Below, one piece after another: positions 11,520 through 22,387 of a stretch of 64,000 bases of DNA (positions within the stretch are counted from its first letter, which is position 1; the number at the start of each line of letters is the position of its first letter). A program made the translations under genes and the position numbers. The stretch is from Schistosoma mansoni (taxonomy: Eukaryota; Platyhelminthes; Trematoda; Strigeidida; Schistosomatidae). The notes under the pieces were generated by a model. That model worked only from the letters and a program-made list of their open reading frames with translations. It was not told the DNA's origin and made no database searches. Location: the NCBI RefSeq assembly GCF_000237925.1, contig NW_017386056.1, forward strand, positions 519,730 through 583,729, given 5' to 3'.

Positions 11520-12040
11520 AACCCTGTTACTGCCTATCATCCTAACTCTTTTTAAAGTATGCTCAGAAGACAACTGTAATAAAAGTGTCCATTCAGGACT
11601 TTTGGTATGTTGTTGAATAGCTCAGATTTTAATCTATCTCTTCTGTTTGTTTCTAACTCGGTAAATGTGCCGAAAATTGTTGACCAGTGCTGTATAAAAG
11701 GTTTGACCTCTGTTTCTTTTGTGATGTTAGTTATTGGTAAGGCTAATGGAAACTTCTTGAGTCTACCTATAGACTTAAATAAATAATTAAAACTAGTATA
11801 ATACGGTGAAGGCCCTCTGGTTTTCTCAAGAATCCTACACGTTTATGGTCGGTTGTTTAGTTTTACTCACTTCTAATTGAAATAATGCCTCGATTATCTG
11901 ATTATCATGGGTTAACTTTGACACAAAGTTTGGGTGTCGTATTTTTTGAAGTGAAAATTTATCAATTTTATTCTGCAGTGAGCTAGTAAGTGGTTTGTAA
12001 TCTGTGTAAATTATTAATAACTTACCTTCCAACATGTCCT
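11520..12040 (-). mobile_element. Gypsy/Ty3-type LTR retrotransposon fossil (RNase H and integrase part)
   Basis: Minus-strand similarity to the RNase H (TDYKPLTSSL near 11980) and, at lower coordinates, the integrase core (FIQHWSTIFGT near 11700) of Gypsy-type pol. No LTRs or other parts were found next to it. It is broken and old. Confidence 0.65.
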
Positions 12041-13637
12041 AAATTCTTGTGAGTTGTTCAATGTTTTATTTTTCTTACCCTGAAAATTTTACAATATTCT
12101 CTTTCATATCCTCTGGTTTGCTATTAGCCCTTACCATCTCTTAACCACATATAATCTGACTTGTCTCTTATGACCTTTGCCATTAGTTATCTTCATAGTA
12201 GTACGATATATTAAATGGATATCTAACCCATAATACAAATGCTATTACCATCTGATTTGCTTGTAACATGGAACTTGTAGAGACAGTGTATTCCAAATAT
12301 GGTCCTTGATTAAAGCAATATTCATACCGACCACAAACGTAAGAGAGCCTAACATCATAAAAGGAGGGAGGATGGCGTTACTGACCAGCAAATATGATGG
12401 TGGGGAGATAACCTCAATCCACCCGTGTCTGTGGGGCAGAACATATTAATTACGGCTCCTTATGTCTAGTGGGATGTCACGAACCAACGGTATTGATACG
12501 AAATTTTTCATGCAAAATACCACTTTAAATCATTTTAAAATGGCTAAATTGGTTCCACTTCCTACCGAGTAATCCTATTACAAGCAAACTAGACAATTGG
12601 CTAAAAACGAAGCCCACTCTATACCCTATAAAATCTAAAAACAAAAAAAGAGTTCAAGCAGCTTCTAAAGTAAAGGGAGACAGTCATTTGTATCGGAATA
12701 CTGTTTTCAGCACTTTATTTTATAATTACACAATTCCATACTTCCTTCTGAACTACCTTCATTTATACAGTTTCTTATCCACTCATACTTCATGATGATG
12801 ATCGTAGTTGTTAAGAGAAAGTTTTAAGGGCTCAATATTGTGAATAGAATATAGCAGCGAGAATAAAGTGAGAAAAAAGGAGAGTGAATATTTCGTTTGA
12901 ATTAGTCATCCATCATTAGTTCAACAATCATACATATATTTAACAAAAATATTATATTACTAATCAAGTAGTGGTGTTGCAGTATAATATTGCGACTTCA
13001 CAAATGATTCTGGCAATAATATCAGATAATACAAGTAAGACCGACTAAAACAGCTGTCCCAAAGAAGTGATTACTTTTGGGACCACAGTTCGAAAAAAGA
13101 TGTTGTTTGTGGCATATTAGCACAACAGTTAAGACACATTGAATAAATCATTAACTACAGCCAAATAAAATATTGTATTTCACAATGGTCCTGGAACAAA
13201 GACACACTTCGTTATATCTGATTGGATTTATTCGTTTAACTGTCCATGTTAAGCCATTTACATAGACAGCAGACTTAAGCAATTCCGTCAACTATATGTT
13301 GCTACGTTGCATGGTTGAGTAAAGGGTAGCTAAGGACGAGTCTAGTGAAGTTTCATACAATAAGCTGAGAGACATATATGAGGAAACGATACAACACGAG
13401 TGCACGAACATGGGTTGTAATCCGTTATCCAGTGTTAGTCAGTTGAGTGTACAAACCACTGAGCTACGGTGCAGGGCGATTAAATGTAGTTTCTGAAAAA
13501 GATGTGTCGATAACATCACGAATTAGGTTTTAGTTACAACTACACTACTACGACAGTCCATTCTGTGGTCAATTCGTGTACGCACCAAATATAATTTGAT
13601 AAAGGAAAATCTGGGGAATTAAAAAAACACATTGATC
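12041..13637. other. Intergenic, no gene recognised
   Basis: AT-rich, with no ORF of interest on either strand. It should contain the 3' UTR of the minus-strand gene ending at 13638; TTTATT near 13230 would be an AATAAA signal for it. Confidence 0.4.
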
Positions 13638-14948
13638 TTACTCTGTGGATTTGATATGGTCCTCAATCTGTATCCATAGGTCCAATACTCGGAAAAGTTG
13701 TGCATCATCCTCAGAAAATAAGATAATTATTGAATTTTCATAACTATGTACCGTATTTGATTCATCCGACTCAATATCCAATAATAATTCATGAATAGAG
13801 CTTATTATTGACCAAAGTTGTAGATCATTAGGATCTAATTTTAAAGCATTTTCGAGACCACATAAAACAATAATGCGCAGAGATAAACAAATATCTGGTT
13901 CAAGCAAAGATACTTCGTCGCATTTAATCTTTTGAGTTTTTATAGTACGCACTATATGAGTAGTTAAACAACCACAAAAAGCGTTGGAATTAGATATTTC
14001 TATCGTAGACCTTTGTGAACGGGAGTGTGAGCACAGTAATTCGTATATAAGTTTGCTAACGATAGGATGTAGATTATTGGCCCATAAATGATCGGATTTA
14101 TACACAAGTTTATACAGAGTGCGCAAACTGCGTACAAAATAGACTGGCCAAATGGATAAAGAAACATCGACGAGAAATTTTGAATATTTTGTGAAGTATT
14201 CAGTTAAGCAGACATGTAGAACATCAACTAAAACAGTAAATGCACAATCACGCGTATTATCCATCCTTTTATCATCAACCGTCGTGTATGCTTTTAGAGC
14301 GGATCTCCAAAGACGAAAAATTTCGAAAAGAAAAACTTCTTGATCACCATTAGCTTTACCATTTTGATCGATTATGATATGCTCAACAAGTTTCTTGATT
14401 ATGTTTCCTAATTTGTTCCATAATTCGCCAAGATGACAAAGTATTACCACAGTTGATGAGTTGTCCCTTAGTACATCCAAAATAAATTCAATGCAAATGC
14501 AGACTGAAAATGCCTCGGCGGTTTCAGAATCTTCTAAAGCTGTATCCAGAATGCAACCAATCTTAAAAAAGAACTGAGAAAAAAACATCTTAAGAGCATT
14601 TTGTGCCAGACTGTTTCGTTCATCAGTTATTATAACCTTTTCAGATTCACCCTTGATATCTTTATGTGAATTGAGTAGTGCTTTGAAGAAATAGTAAACT
14701 ATTATCCCGTCAGAATTTACGAGCATTGTTCTAGATGACGCCATAAAACGGTCAAGTGTCACGCTGATTAATTCAGAAAATTCATTTTCAGCAAATTTTG
14801 TCACAGCGTCTAAGCGATCTTCATCGTTAGATATATTGCGAAATGTTTTGAGTGCAGATTTATAATCCCCCCAATATTTCGGAACCTTCCAGGTAAAACT
14901 GTCACTATTAGGAGGACATGTATCGTCCGGTGATGACTCATAAGACAT
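13638..14948 (-). CDS. Unidentified helical protein, intronless, 436 aa
   Basis: A single open frame of 436 codons from ATG 14948, uninterrupted and flanked by non-coding sequence, so a real host gene is likely. The protein starts MSYESSPDDTCPPNSDSFTW, has no signal peptide, and is made of alternating amphipathic Leu/Ile-rich segments throughout, as in HEAT/armadillo-like repeat proteins. The C-terminus (LFSEDDAQLFRVLDLWIQIE) faintly recalls the Lines-type C-terminal domain, but the protein is much shorter than Lines proteins and I do not assign it. Lack of introns is unusual beside its neighbours and could mean a retrocopy or a naturally single-exon gene. A (TA)n run lies about 25 bp upstream of the start. 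Confidence 0.7.
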   Translation of the reverse strand: MSYESSPDDTCPPNSDSFTWKVPKYWGDYKSALKTFRNISNDEDRLDAVTKFAENEFSELISVTLDRFMASSRTMLVNSDGIIVYYFFKALLNSHKDIKGESEKVIITDERNSLAQNALKMFFSQFFFKIGCILDTALEDSETAEAFSVCICIEFILDVLRDNSSTVVILCHLGELWNKLGNIIKKLVEHIIIDQNGKANGDQEVFLFEIFRLWRSALKAYTTVDDKRMDNTRDCAFTVLVDVLHVCLTEYFTKYSKFLVDVSLSIWPVYFVRSLRTLYKLVYKSDHLWANNLHPIVSKLIYELLCSHSRSQRSTIEISNSNAFCGCLTTHIVRTIKTQKIKCDEVSLLEPDICLSLRIIVLCGLENALKLDPNDLQLWSIISSIHELLLDIESDESNTVHSYENSIIILFSEDDAQLFRVLDLWIQIEDHIKSTE

Positions 14949-14969
14949 GATGTAAACTTCTGGTGATTC

Positions 14970-14991
14970 ATATATATATATATATATATAT
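14970..14991. repeat. (TA)n microsatellite
   Basis: About ten TA units just upstream of the minus-strand gene that starts at 14948, in its presumed promoter. Confidence 0.9.
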
Positions 14992-15433
14992 GATGTTGAG
15001 ATTGAGGATGTACAAACTATCAGTGAATTACTCGTAAAGTATTTTCCGACATGTTATTTTTTTTAGTAGAACCCCAAACTTTGAAAAGATATCATTTTAA
15101 GGCTGACAGAAAATATACTATAAGAATCATCCTCAGTTTATTACCAACCAGGAAAATATCACTGCCAAACAAATAACAGCTGATTTAAGCAGACCACAAA
15201 TAAACCAGGATGTTAAACTTAAAGTACTAAATGCTCTGACTTAATATATAATAAGAGTAGCCAGTAGTAAGACTATTAGTTATAGTCTAACGATCGGTTT
15301 TAAAATAGGCCACACTCGTTACATCATACCTTGCCCACACTTATTTTTCTTTAACACATTAGTATGTTCTTACCTAATGAGTACTTCAGTAACAGACAAA
15401 TAGACTAAATGGTTATACCTTAACTATACCTCC

Positions 15434-15676
15434 ATGAATATTGTGTGCTCTGCTTTTCGTCCCTCCTGTTTCTTACACCTTTTTCAGCTTCCTGCAGATA
15501 CTCCACCGAAAACAGATATGGCACGGGTGACTTCGTCCTACACCGTTATTAAAGCTTACGATATTCTGGAGGGATATAAGTTCGAAACTTCTAAAAGCCC
15601 CCAACTTCGCATGTATCTATTCTCGACCATCAGTCGTATGTTGCAACGCTACCTCCATAACGTGCGCCAAGTGTGA
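15434..15676 (+). CDS. Possible short ORF or terminal exon, 80 codons
   Basis: The ORF reads from ATG 15434 to TGA at 15674-15676. A pyrimidine-rich stretch ending TTTTTCAG lies inside it (to 15487), so the true coding part may be a last exon starting with LPADTPPKTDMARV. Residues MARVTSSYTVIKAYDILEG onward look protein-like, but I do not recognise the family. An AATAAA lies at about 15830, followed by an (ATT)n run. It is divergent from the gene at 14948. Upstream exons were not identified. Confidence 0.35.
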   Translation: MNIVCSAFRPSCFLHLFQLPADTPPKTDMARVTSSYTVIKAYDILEGYKFETSKSPQLRMYLFSTISRMLQRYLHNVRQV

Positions 15677-15859
15677 TATTAACATGTTCCTTACGAAATC
15701 CATTTACATTCATATCTTATGAAATATCAACCCAACTGAATAATTTTCAACAATGAAAACTGTAACTTCTGTAACGATTTGATCTTGCCTGCAAACCGGC
15801 ATGCCTCATGTAACAAACTGTTATTTGAGAATAAATTATTATTATTATTAATTATTATG

Positions 15860-16510
15860 TGTTGGAAATGCTCAATGGCCAATTAGGTCTACAGGAGCCT
15901 TCGACTGAGAATGTTGTTTCTGTGAGAGTAACTCTCTTTTCAGGAGAAAGCGAACGATTTACGGGTGGTTTTAACCAGCTGATTAAAGATACTCCCTACT
16001 TCATCTGAAGTGTCCACAATTAAGGCGAGTTGGTAATCGGGGTCCGAATAATCCGGCATAGATGTCTGGGCCAGTTTATACTTTGAATCTTCAAAAGCTC
16101 CAATAGCCTAAGAAGTCAACCTAGAAGACGGTAACATTGATGTATCTTTGTTCCAGCCTCAAGTAGTCACTTCAACACGACTCTCACATGTTTTACATGT
16201 GATTTTAAATCAAGACCGCAAATCAACAAACCTTTGACATATTCTCAGGTGAAAGACATATCTTGAGTCAGATTGTCTGTAAACCTTTGAAAGGTTTGTG
16301 CAACATTTATTAGGCGGAAGAGCATGTCGAAAAAATTAGGTGGTTCGAAAGACATAGTGGTAGGTGCCTTAAGAATATCTTCTACGGCGAACATCAAAGA
16401 GGATCGTCCACTAGATCGCAAATCTGATATCTGGTTCTTTAACATAAACGTCGCAATTTCGGTCTCATTGGCAGCCTGAAGTGTGACTCGGGAAGTTTTA
16501 TTATTTTTAT
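15860..16510 (-). mobile_element. Gypsy/Ty3-type LTR retrotransposon fossil (protease and RT part)
   Basis: Minus-strand similarity to the Gypsy protease region (TLQAANETEI) and the early RT (INVAQTFQRFTDN). No LTR was seen at either end. It is broken and old. Confidence 0.55.
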
Positions 16511-16773
16511 AATAAATATATATATATAATATAATTTTTCCTTCACACATGCACTGACATACATACTATATCACAACTAATATCCTCTTGCTATTCTCAT
16601 CTATTGTTTTTAACACTTTCACCGATCCTCAAGATACATTCACCCTTGTGTTAAGCATAGGTTTTGATTTCTAGACTTCAGCCCTCGGCATTGATTTTTT
16701 CACTCACTTCTATTTTCAAACTTTTGTTCAGTCCATCTGCTATACGTCTTTTTCTTATCATATCACAAAAGAA

Positions 16774-17419
16774 AATGAGGGCACCTGCTTCTAGACGTCC
16801 AGCCAAACGTAGGAGAACGACACAATCTGAAATTGTTACTGACAATTTCAACAAGACGAGCTACTCCATTCATCCAGAAGCAGATCAACGTTTACCAGTT
16901 GTCTCCATTCCAGACGTGTTGAAGACTCTGTTGGTAAACAATGATGATAATCACAACTGCAATCATATGAATGATATAAAGAGGTTGCAAGTTGACATGA
17001 ACATTCTCAATCCGCTCAAGTATCTCATCAACCCTAACCTCACAGAGACTCCGGATCAAATGAATGACATAAATAACTTCCTAGATCGTGTTGCATCAGA
17101 GGTATTTGAAAGAATAAGACGAACCAGCAATGCAATTGTGTTTAATATACCGGACACATATGCCCTTAAAAATATCAAATCTAGTCTGCTTAGAGCCAGT
17201 AATATGACACACGTACCATGTGTATGCACAAGATTAAAAAGAAGTCACCCTGGTATGCACTCACTGATCTTGTTCAAATTCAACTATTCTGTAGACGCTA
17301 GTGAGCTTTTAACTTCCTCCAATTCATTGAGACAAAGGATATTAAGACTACCAGATAGATCGCCATACCAGCAAAAATCAGGCAGAGATAACTACAGACT
17401 ACCAGCATCGAACTCCTAA
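16774..17419 (+). CDS. LINE ORF1 protein
   Basis: About 214 codons if started at the ATG of MRAPASRRPAKRRR (16774); the frame is open from 16664, but the upstream part is hydrophobic and unlike ORF1. The basic N-terminus, then a fold beginning ERIRRTSNAIVFNIPDTYAL (near residue 115) and ending HSLILFKF, look like the RRM-type RNA-binding core of LINE ORF1 proteins. It precedes the endonuclease in the expected order. No stop interrupts it. Confidence 0.6.
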
Positions 17420-17839
17420 GCATTTCATATTCCTAAAGGTTATTAGATTAAGCACTATTCTAAGACGAAATCTAACTTTACGAATATGCAGCCACCGAAA
17501 AACTACCCTGAACCTCCTAAAGTTCAAAACCCAGAAGAAAGTAATCCCGATGTGGGTTGTGTCCATCCTTTTAACAACAAATAGACCTGACAACCTTCTT
17601 GGTTCGGCTCCCAATGTGCACACTATTCCTTTATCAAATGTTATATCCAACAACAATGAGAAGACATTTTTTGTAATTCCGCCGGTTTTTCTGCCGGCAA
17701 CGGTAAACGCATTTCAAATGATGACAAAGTCGTTGAATCTATCTCCGCTCGCAACACAACTCTTACCTTAGCCAATCCTACGAGTATCCATGAAAATACC
17801 GATTGTGATTTATACTCTAACCTGCTTTACCATGATAAT

Positions 17840-18571
17840 TCTCAATTTCGTATTCTTTCGTTCAATGCCCGCTCTCTGCCCAATAAAATTACTCATCTTA
17901 AAACCCTTTTATTCCTTGTAAATCCAACTATTGTACTTATTACGGAAACATGGTGCAATTCATCTATATCCGATCACTATTTGCATATAGATAACTACGT
18001 TTTCTTTAGAACCGATATATGATATGGATTAAGGGGCAGTACAATTATCTATGTCTGTTCGAACATTCAGGCCTGCAAATTAGAGGATAAATCTCTTGAT
18101 GCTATAGACGACTCCACCTAGGTTACTGTAAACTGTGGATCTCAAAATTATCTGCTCGTGGGATGCATATGCGGACCACCTCATGCAGACTCTAGGTTTG
18201 ACAGATTACTAACAAACATCTTTTCCATTGCTTCACACCAACCGCATACTTTTAAAATCATCGAAGGTGATTTTAATCTGCCAAATATTACAAAGGGTCC
18301 GACTCAGGTACCAGGTCGATATGACAAGTTAGTTGAAACATTAGAAATTTACGGTCGGGCCCGACAGGTCCGACAACCGACTAGGAGGAATAATATGCTT
18401 GATTTACTGTTTACAACCAACATAGTTTCTATCCCAGTGCATATCAGTCATGAGTTTTTCAGGAGTGATCACAGAGTAGTATTGAGTATCATTCATTCTT
18501 TCGACGCCGTACATTTGAATTCTAAAGCTGCAATGACGAACAAGAGTAGACACTTTGATCAAACGGACTGA
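17840..18571 (+). pseudogene. LINE ORF2 endonuclease region, broken
   Basis: Endonuclease motifs in order: ILSFNARSLPNKITHLKTLL, VLITETWCNSS, a stop at 18019, then from 18158 a continuing frame with GDFNLP (about 18265-18285), RRNNMLDLLFT and FFRSDHRVVLS. These are the APE-type endonuclease landmarks of CR1/Jockey ORF2. Residues that flank the DFN and SDH catalytic motifs are kept, but the stops rule out function. Confidence 0.7.
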
Positions 18572-18994
18572 AACTCTTATTCGTTGATTACCAAACTTAT
18601 TTTACCACAAATAATATTGACATTGCGCTCTCTGATCTATACCACAACCTGATATACTGCCTCGACTGCATTGCTACGTGGCTTATTACGCTAATAGGGC
18701 TAGAATACTTTTAAATTTTTTAAAAGAAAGCTGAGGAAATTAAAACACCGATACCAAGAGCATAATGACGTGCATGCACTTCAGAGTATACTTAACTTAA
18801 TCAACAGGAGTGCTTCATCTAAACGCAAGTATTTTATGAATATAGAAAATAAAGCCCTAGGTAATAAACGCCCGGAATTATCAAGACTTCGGCTTTTTAA
18901 ATCGCTTGTGAAGTCAAATTCTCTTGGCATGACCAAATTCTCCATAGCTAACGGAAGCACTGTTGATGACCCTGATATTATTTGCGACCGATTT

Positions 18995-19840
18995 GGTGGG
19001 CTTATTTTGCCTAGAATCTGAATAACAATAAAAATTAGAAAGAAAACTGGATCTAAAGTTACGTTTTAAATAATGGCTGATCCTAAGACCGTCCACATTG
19101 TAAGCATTTTTTACTTCGGCGATGAACACTGGATTTTCTAGGTAACACCCCAGTCAGTATAAATATGGGTTGCTGAGACCAGTTTAAGCAATTTTTTCTG
19201 TGAAGAGTATAAAGTGTGATCGATAAACGAACCCATCAACGACAAAGTGAAACGCTCACCACCACATTAACTTTCTTTGGCCTTATATGTCTATGTCTTG
19301 TTTATCCACCAATCACAATTTTATGTTCATTGCAAAACAATATTCGCCTTGTTCACCCATTTTTCCTATCCTCTAGTTACTGTTAAGTATGTTATTTATG
19401 TTTCTCCTTTCCCTATGTAATAGACTGTACTGTCTATTTGTATAATAACGTTGTTATTTTCGTTTTAGAAACAGATAAAGTTTATTAAGTCAAATAGCCT
19501 GCCTGTTCTGACTTCGGCCAAACCAAAACTCTGTGCTCAACAGTCTATAGAATAGCTTAGAGTTGCACCTGTAGGAAATTTCTTCCCACAGTACGACCAT
19601 ATCAAACGATATTATTGTAGTAAAACTGTCTGAGTTAATGATTCAAACGCCTTTTTGTGAACTTCACTCCTTTATGTCAGCAACCACGTTAATATGTAGG
19701 CGGACGAAAGGTATGAAACTCACTCTGAATATGGTTCGATAGGATGTATGTTGTAGAATCGTGGTGTAGTCCAATATAAGTACGTTTATTTGTGCTGATA
19801 AAGTGATAGATTAAATCCCTAAACTGCAGGTTTGTCATAA
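18995..19840. other. Foreign segment replacing the N-terminal RT region of the LINE
   Basis: Between DRFGG (RT start) and LNLSMEYKAYPSVWK (19850 onward) a LINE of this type should have about 100 residues; instead there are about 850 bp without coding similarity. The same segment is in the copy at 50.6 kb. I could not define terminal repeats or a family. It may be an insertion accompanied by a deletion. Confidence 0.5.
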
Positions 19841-19870
19841 TGTGACTACCTAAACTTTCTCAACCTATCT

Positions 19871-20776
19871 ATGGAATATAAGGCCTATCCATCTGTATGG
19901 AAAACATCTCTTATCATCCCTAGACTCAAAACCGGATCACGTAGTGATATTGTTAACTATAGGCCAATTAATTTGACATCCGTGCTATCAAGAACCATGG
20001 AAAAAATCATCTACAAACAGCCGTTATCATTTTTGCCTTCGGCCAATCTGATTAGCCCATTCCAACACGTGTTATGACTAAACGCTCATGCTTCACATCA
20101 CACCTGGAATTTTTCGATCAAATTACCCAGAGAAGAGATGTTGGTCAGTCAGTGATAATTCCGTACTTCGGCTTTAGTAAGGCTTTCGACAGCGTCTCAC
20201 ACAAACGTCTTCTTCTAAAACTCTCTTCATTTGGAATACAGAATCCCCTTTTATCTTGGCTCAAATCTCTTTTAGAAGAACGTAGCCAAATTGACCGCTT
20301 TGGATCTCGCTAATCCAAACCTGTGAATGTAACCAGTGGGGTTATACAAGGAAGTGTCATTGGTCCATTACTATTTTTCCATTTTATCAATGACGTGTGT
20401 TCCCTCTTTCAATATGACAAACCTTTTCTTTTTGCAGATGAGCTAAAAGTGGTTTATTCATTCTCATTTCCCACCACAGAAAGCTATATTTCAGCGGTAA
20501 TCCAAGAAGAAATAAACAAGTTGTACGAATGCGCTATTTCGTAGAATTAGCCACTTAATGTTGACAAAAGTAGATTTATTCACATTGGCCGCTGCCTTAA
20601 CATTAATCTGGCTATACACAAAAATACACTGAAACCTCTCAACACTGTTCGTGACTTGGGTTTAAGATATAGCGACAGTTTGAAATTCTCTGAGCACATC
20701 GCATCTCAAGTATCCAAAGCTAGAAAGCTCATCGGATTCATAATGATAAACTTCAATAATATGGAATCGAGATTAT
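19871..20776 (+). pseudogene. LINE reverse transcriptase with both inspected catalytic Asp sites changed
   Basis: Pieces in several frames show NYRPINLTSVLSRTMEKII, motif A as YFGFSKAFDSVS (catalytic D replaced by G, codon 20170-20172), SGVIQGSVIGPLL, and motif C as FADE rather than FADD (codon 20440-20442). Stops lie between the pieces. An older relative at 47.3-48.3 kb still reads YFDF and FADD, so both changes are derived. The C-terminus is absent because the element is cut at 20776. Confidence 0.75.
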
Positions 20777-20781
20777 TATTA

Positions 20782-21490
20782 TTATATATACTGTCTCTCG
20801 ACCACGAGAGACAGATCGCCTATATGAAACACTTCTACGTGGGGTTTTTGACCGACTACGGTCATTGCGAAACCTAAGATATCGTGTAAGTGTGTGCATA
20901 GTTTGGCTATGTCAGTCGGGGTCGACTGAGGTTTGTCCTTGACGGAAAAAACCTCAGGGCTAGTCGATTTTGTTATTTCTAATATTCGATCGGCAGATGT
21001 GGCTAGTTCGTCTACGGCGTTGTTTTGGAACGAGACGAGAACTGCCTGCACCTGTTTTGGGAGTTTGGATAAGAAAAGTTGTTTGAATAGGCCTTCGTCG
21101 AAAGTTCTTTGACCTATTACTTCTCTCATCCTTAACAACATGTCCGTCGCGGAACCATGTTGCAGGTCGAGATTATTGAGGAGGTGGTCTAACCGTTGTC
21201 AGTCGGTTAGATCTCCACGTCTCAAAATCTATCGTTTTAACGTTTCGTAAGGTTCCGAAACATCACTAGTTAACATACTAGGTGTTACGTACCTGTTAAA
21301 TTCGCGCGGTAACGCCTTAACTACCGCGAGGAATCGTGAGTGTGAGTCTGTAATGCTGTGGCCGTTAAAGTCGGCTTCTGCGTAGCAGAACCAGGACTCG
21401 ATATTGTCAAGCCAGAAGGGAGTTAACTGAATCGTTGACGGGGGAGTAGTCCTTAACTTAAATACTTTAGGTGACTGTTCCGTCATAGTA
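20782..21490 (-). mobile_element. Gypsy/Ty3-type LTR retrotransposon fossil (gag part)
   Basis: Minus-strand similarity to the Gag of schistosome Gypsy-like elements of the Boudicca type (FWLDNIESWFCYAEADF near 21410, then MREVIGQRTFDEGLFKQLF near 21115). Only the 5' part of such an element is present; it abuts LINE sequence at 20776. An LTR may lie in 21490-22100 but I could not delimit one. Confidence 0.65.
20791..20814. repeat. Perfect 10-bp stem with 4-nt loop
   Basis: CTGTCTCTCG (20791-20800), loop ACCA, then the exact complement CGAGAGACAG (20805-20814). It lies a few bases inside the junction of LINE and Gypsy-type sequence. Confidence 0.7.
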
Positions 21491-22387
21491 ATATAAAGAA
21501 CGAAAAATGTCTAATTAAAATATATCCAGAAAAACTCGAGAAAAAAAAGGTATATCACAATATATATAAATCAAATAAAGAAAAACAATGAATAATGATA
21601 TTCCAAAAAGGAACCGACTCACAGTTTATTGGCTTAGTGTACCAGATCACGTCAGGACCACCACTGAAGATACGACTAGTATTCTGATTATACAACCTGC
21701 TACCAGTAGCACCTTCTATATTCGAAGCTTTTTCCCTACCAGTGGAAATCAGAAGTCAAACGAGAAGAGGTAGGAAAGATATATTTGATACGTTATCAAT
21801 ATATCGAGAAGCGTTTGTTCTTAGCTGGCTAGTGAACGTAGGAGCTGTGTCCCACGCTGAGTCGAAACGTGATCTGGTACGAATGCATGACTGAAAGCCT
21901 TCAGTTAAACAAGTCCACTTAAACAACGTGGTCAGTATCCAATGTCGAACACTTAGAAAGCTATTGATTTTGGGGAATTATTTACAGCTACAGGGGAATA
22001 CCTGGAAATTAGAGGTACAACGCACTAAACTACACTGTGGGCGTACTTTCTCCTCATCACAAACGGTCAAGTCTTGGGATTCTGTAAAGGTTGAGGTAGT
22101 TCAAGTAACTTGCCTGTAGCCCGTCAGAAGAAAAATGTTGTATTTCTATGGGCTCGAAAAAGCACTTTATTTACTAGTAATTCTTATATTTTGATTTACT
22201 TTATATACCCTGTCCCTTCCTGAAGAAATCGGAGTTTTAATAATGCTAGATACGGAGCTTGTCAAAGGAAAGCTTCCTACATTCTATCGACAAGCATTTG
22301 AATAATTTGTGGATGGGTGACTTTATTAAAATGATGTGGGAGCTTTAAATATTAACGTTACATATCCAGCTGGCAAGCTGTACTAAA
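21491..22387. other. Upstream flank of ACBD3; no gene recognised
   Basis: It should contain the 5' end of the Gypsy fossil on the left and the promoter and 5' UTR of ACBD3 on the right. The short ORFs here have no recognisable similarity. Confidence 0.4.

Larger units (their letters stand above)
16664..20776 (+). mobile_element. Damaged CR1/Jockey-type LINE, cut at its 3' side
   Basis: In order: ORF1 (start about 16774), endonuclease part of ORF2 (about 17840-18571), start of the RT region (18770-18990), a foreign segment of about 0.85 kb (18995-19840), then RT motifs up to 20776. At that point similarity to the longer copy at 50.6-54.1 kb stops and Gypsy-type sequence begins. ORF2 carries in-frame stops (for example at 18019) and frameshifts. 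It differs clearly from the CR1 at 2.1 kb and belongs to another lineage of the same superfamily. Confidence 0.8.
18991..20776 (+). repeat. 1.79-kb block repeated almost exactly at 50602-52387
   Basis: By eye only two substitutions separate the copies (near 20495, GCGG against ACGG, and near 20585, CATTGG against CGTTGG). The block includes the foreign 0.85-kb segment and most of the RT. In this copy it continues leftward into LINE sequence; the other copy starts exactly at GATTTGGTGGG. Confidence 0.9.
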
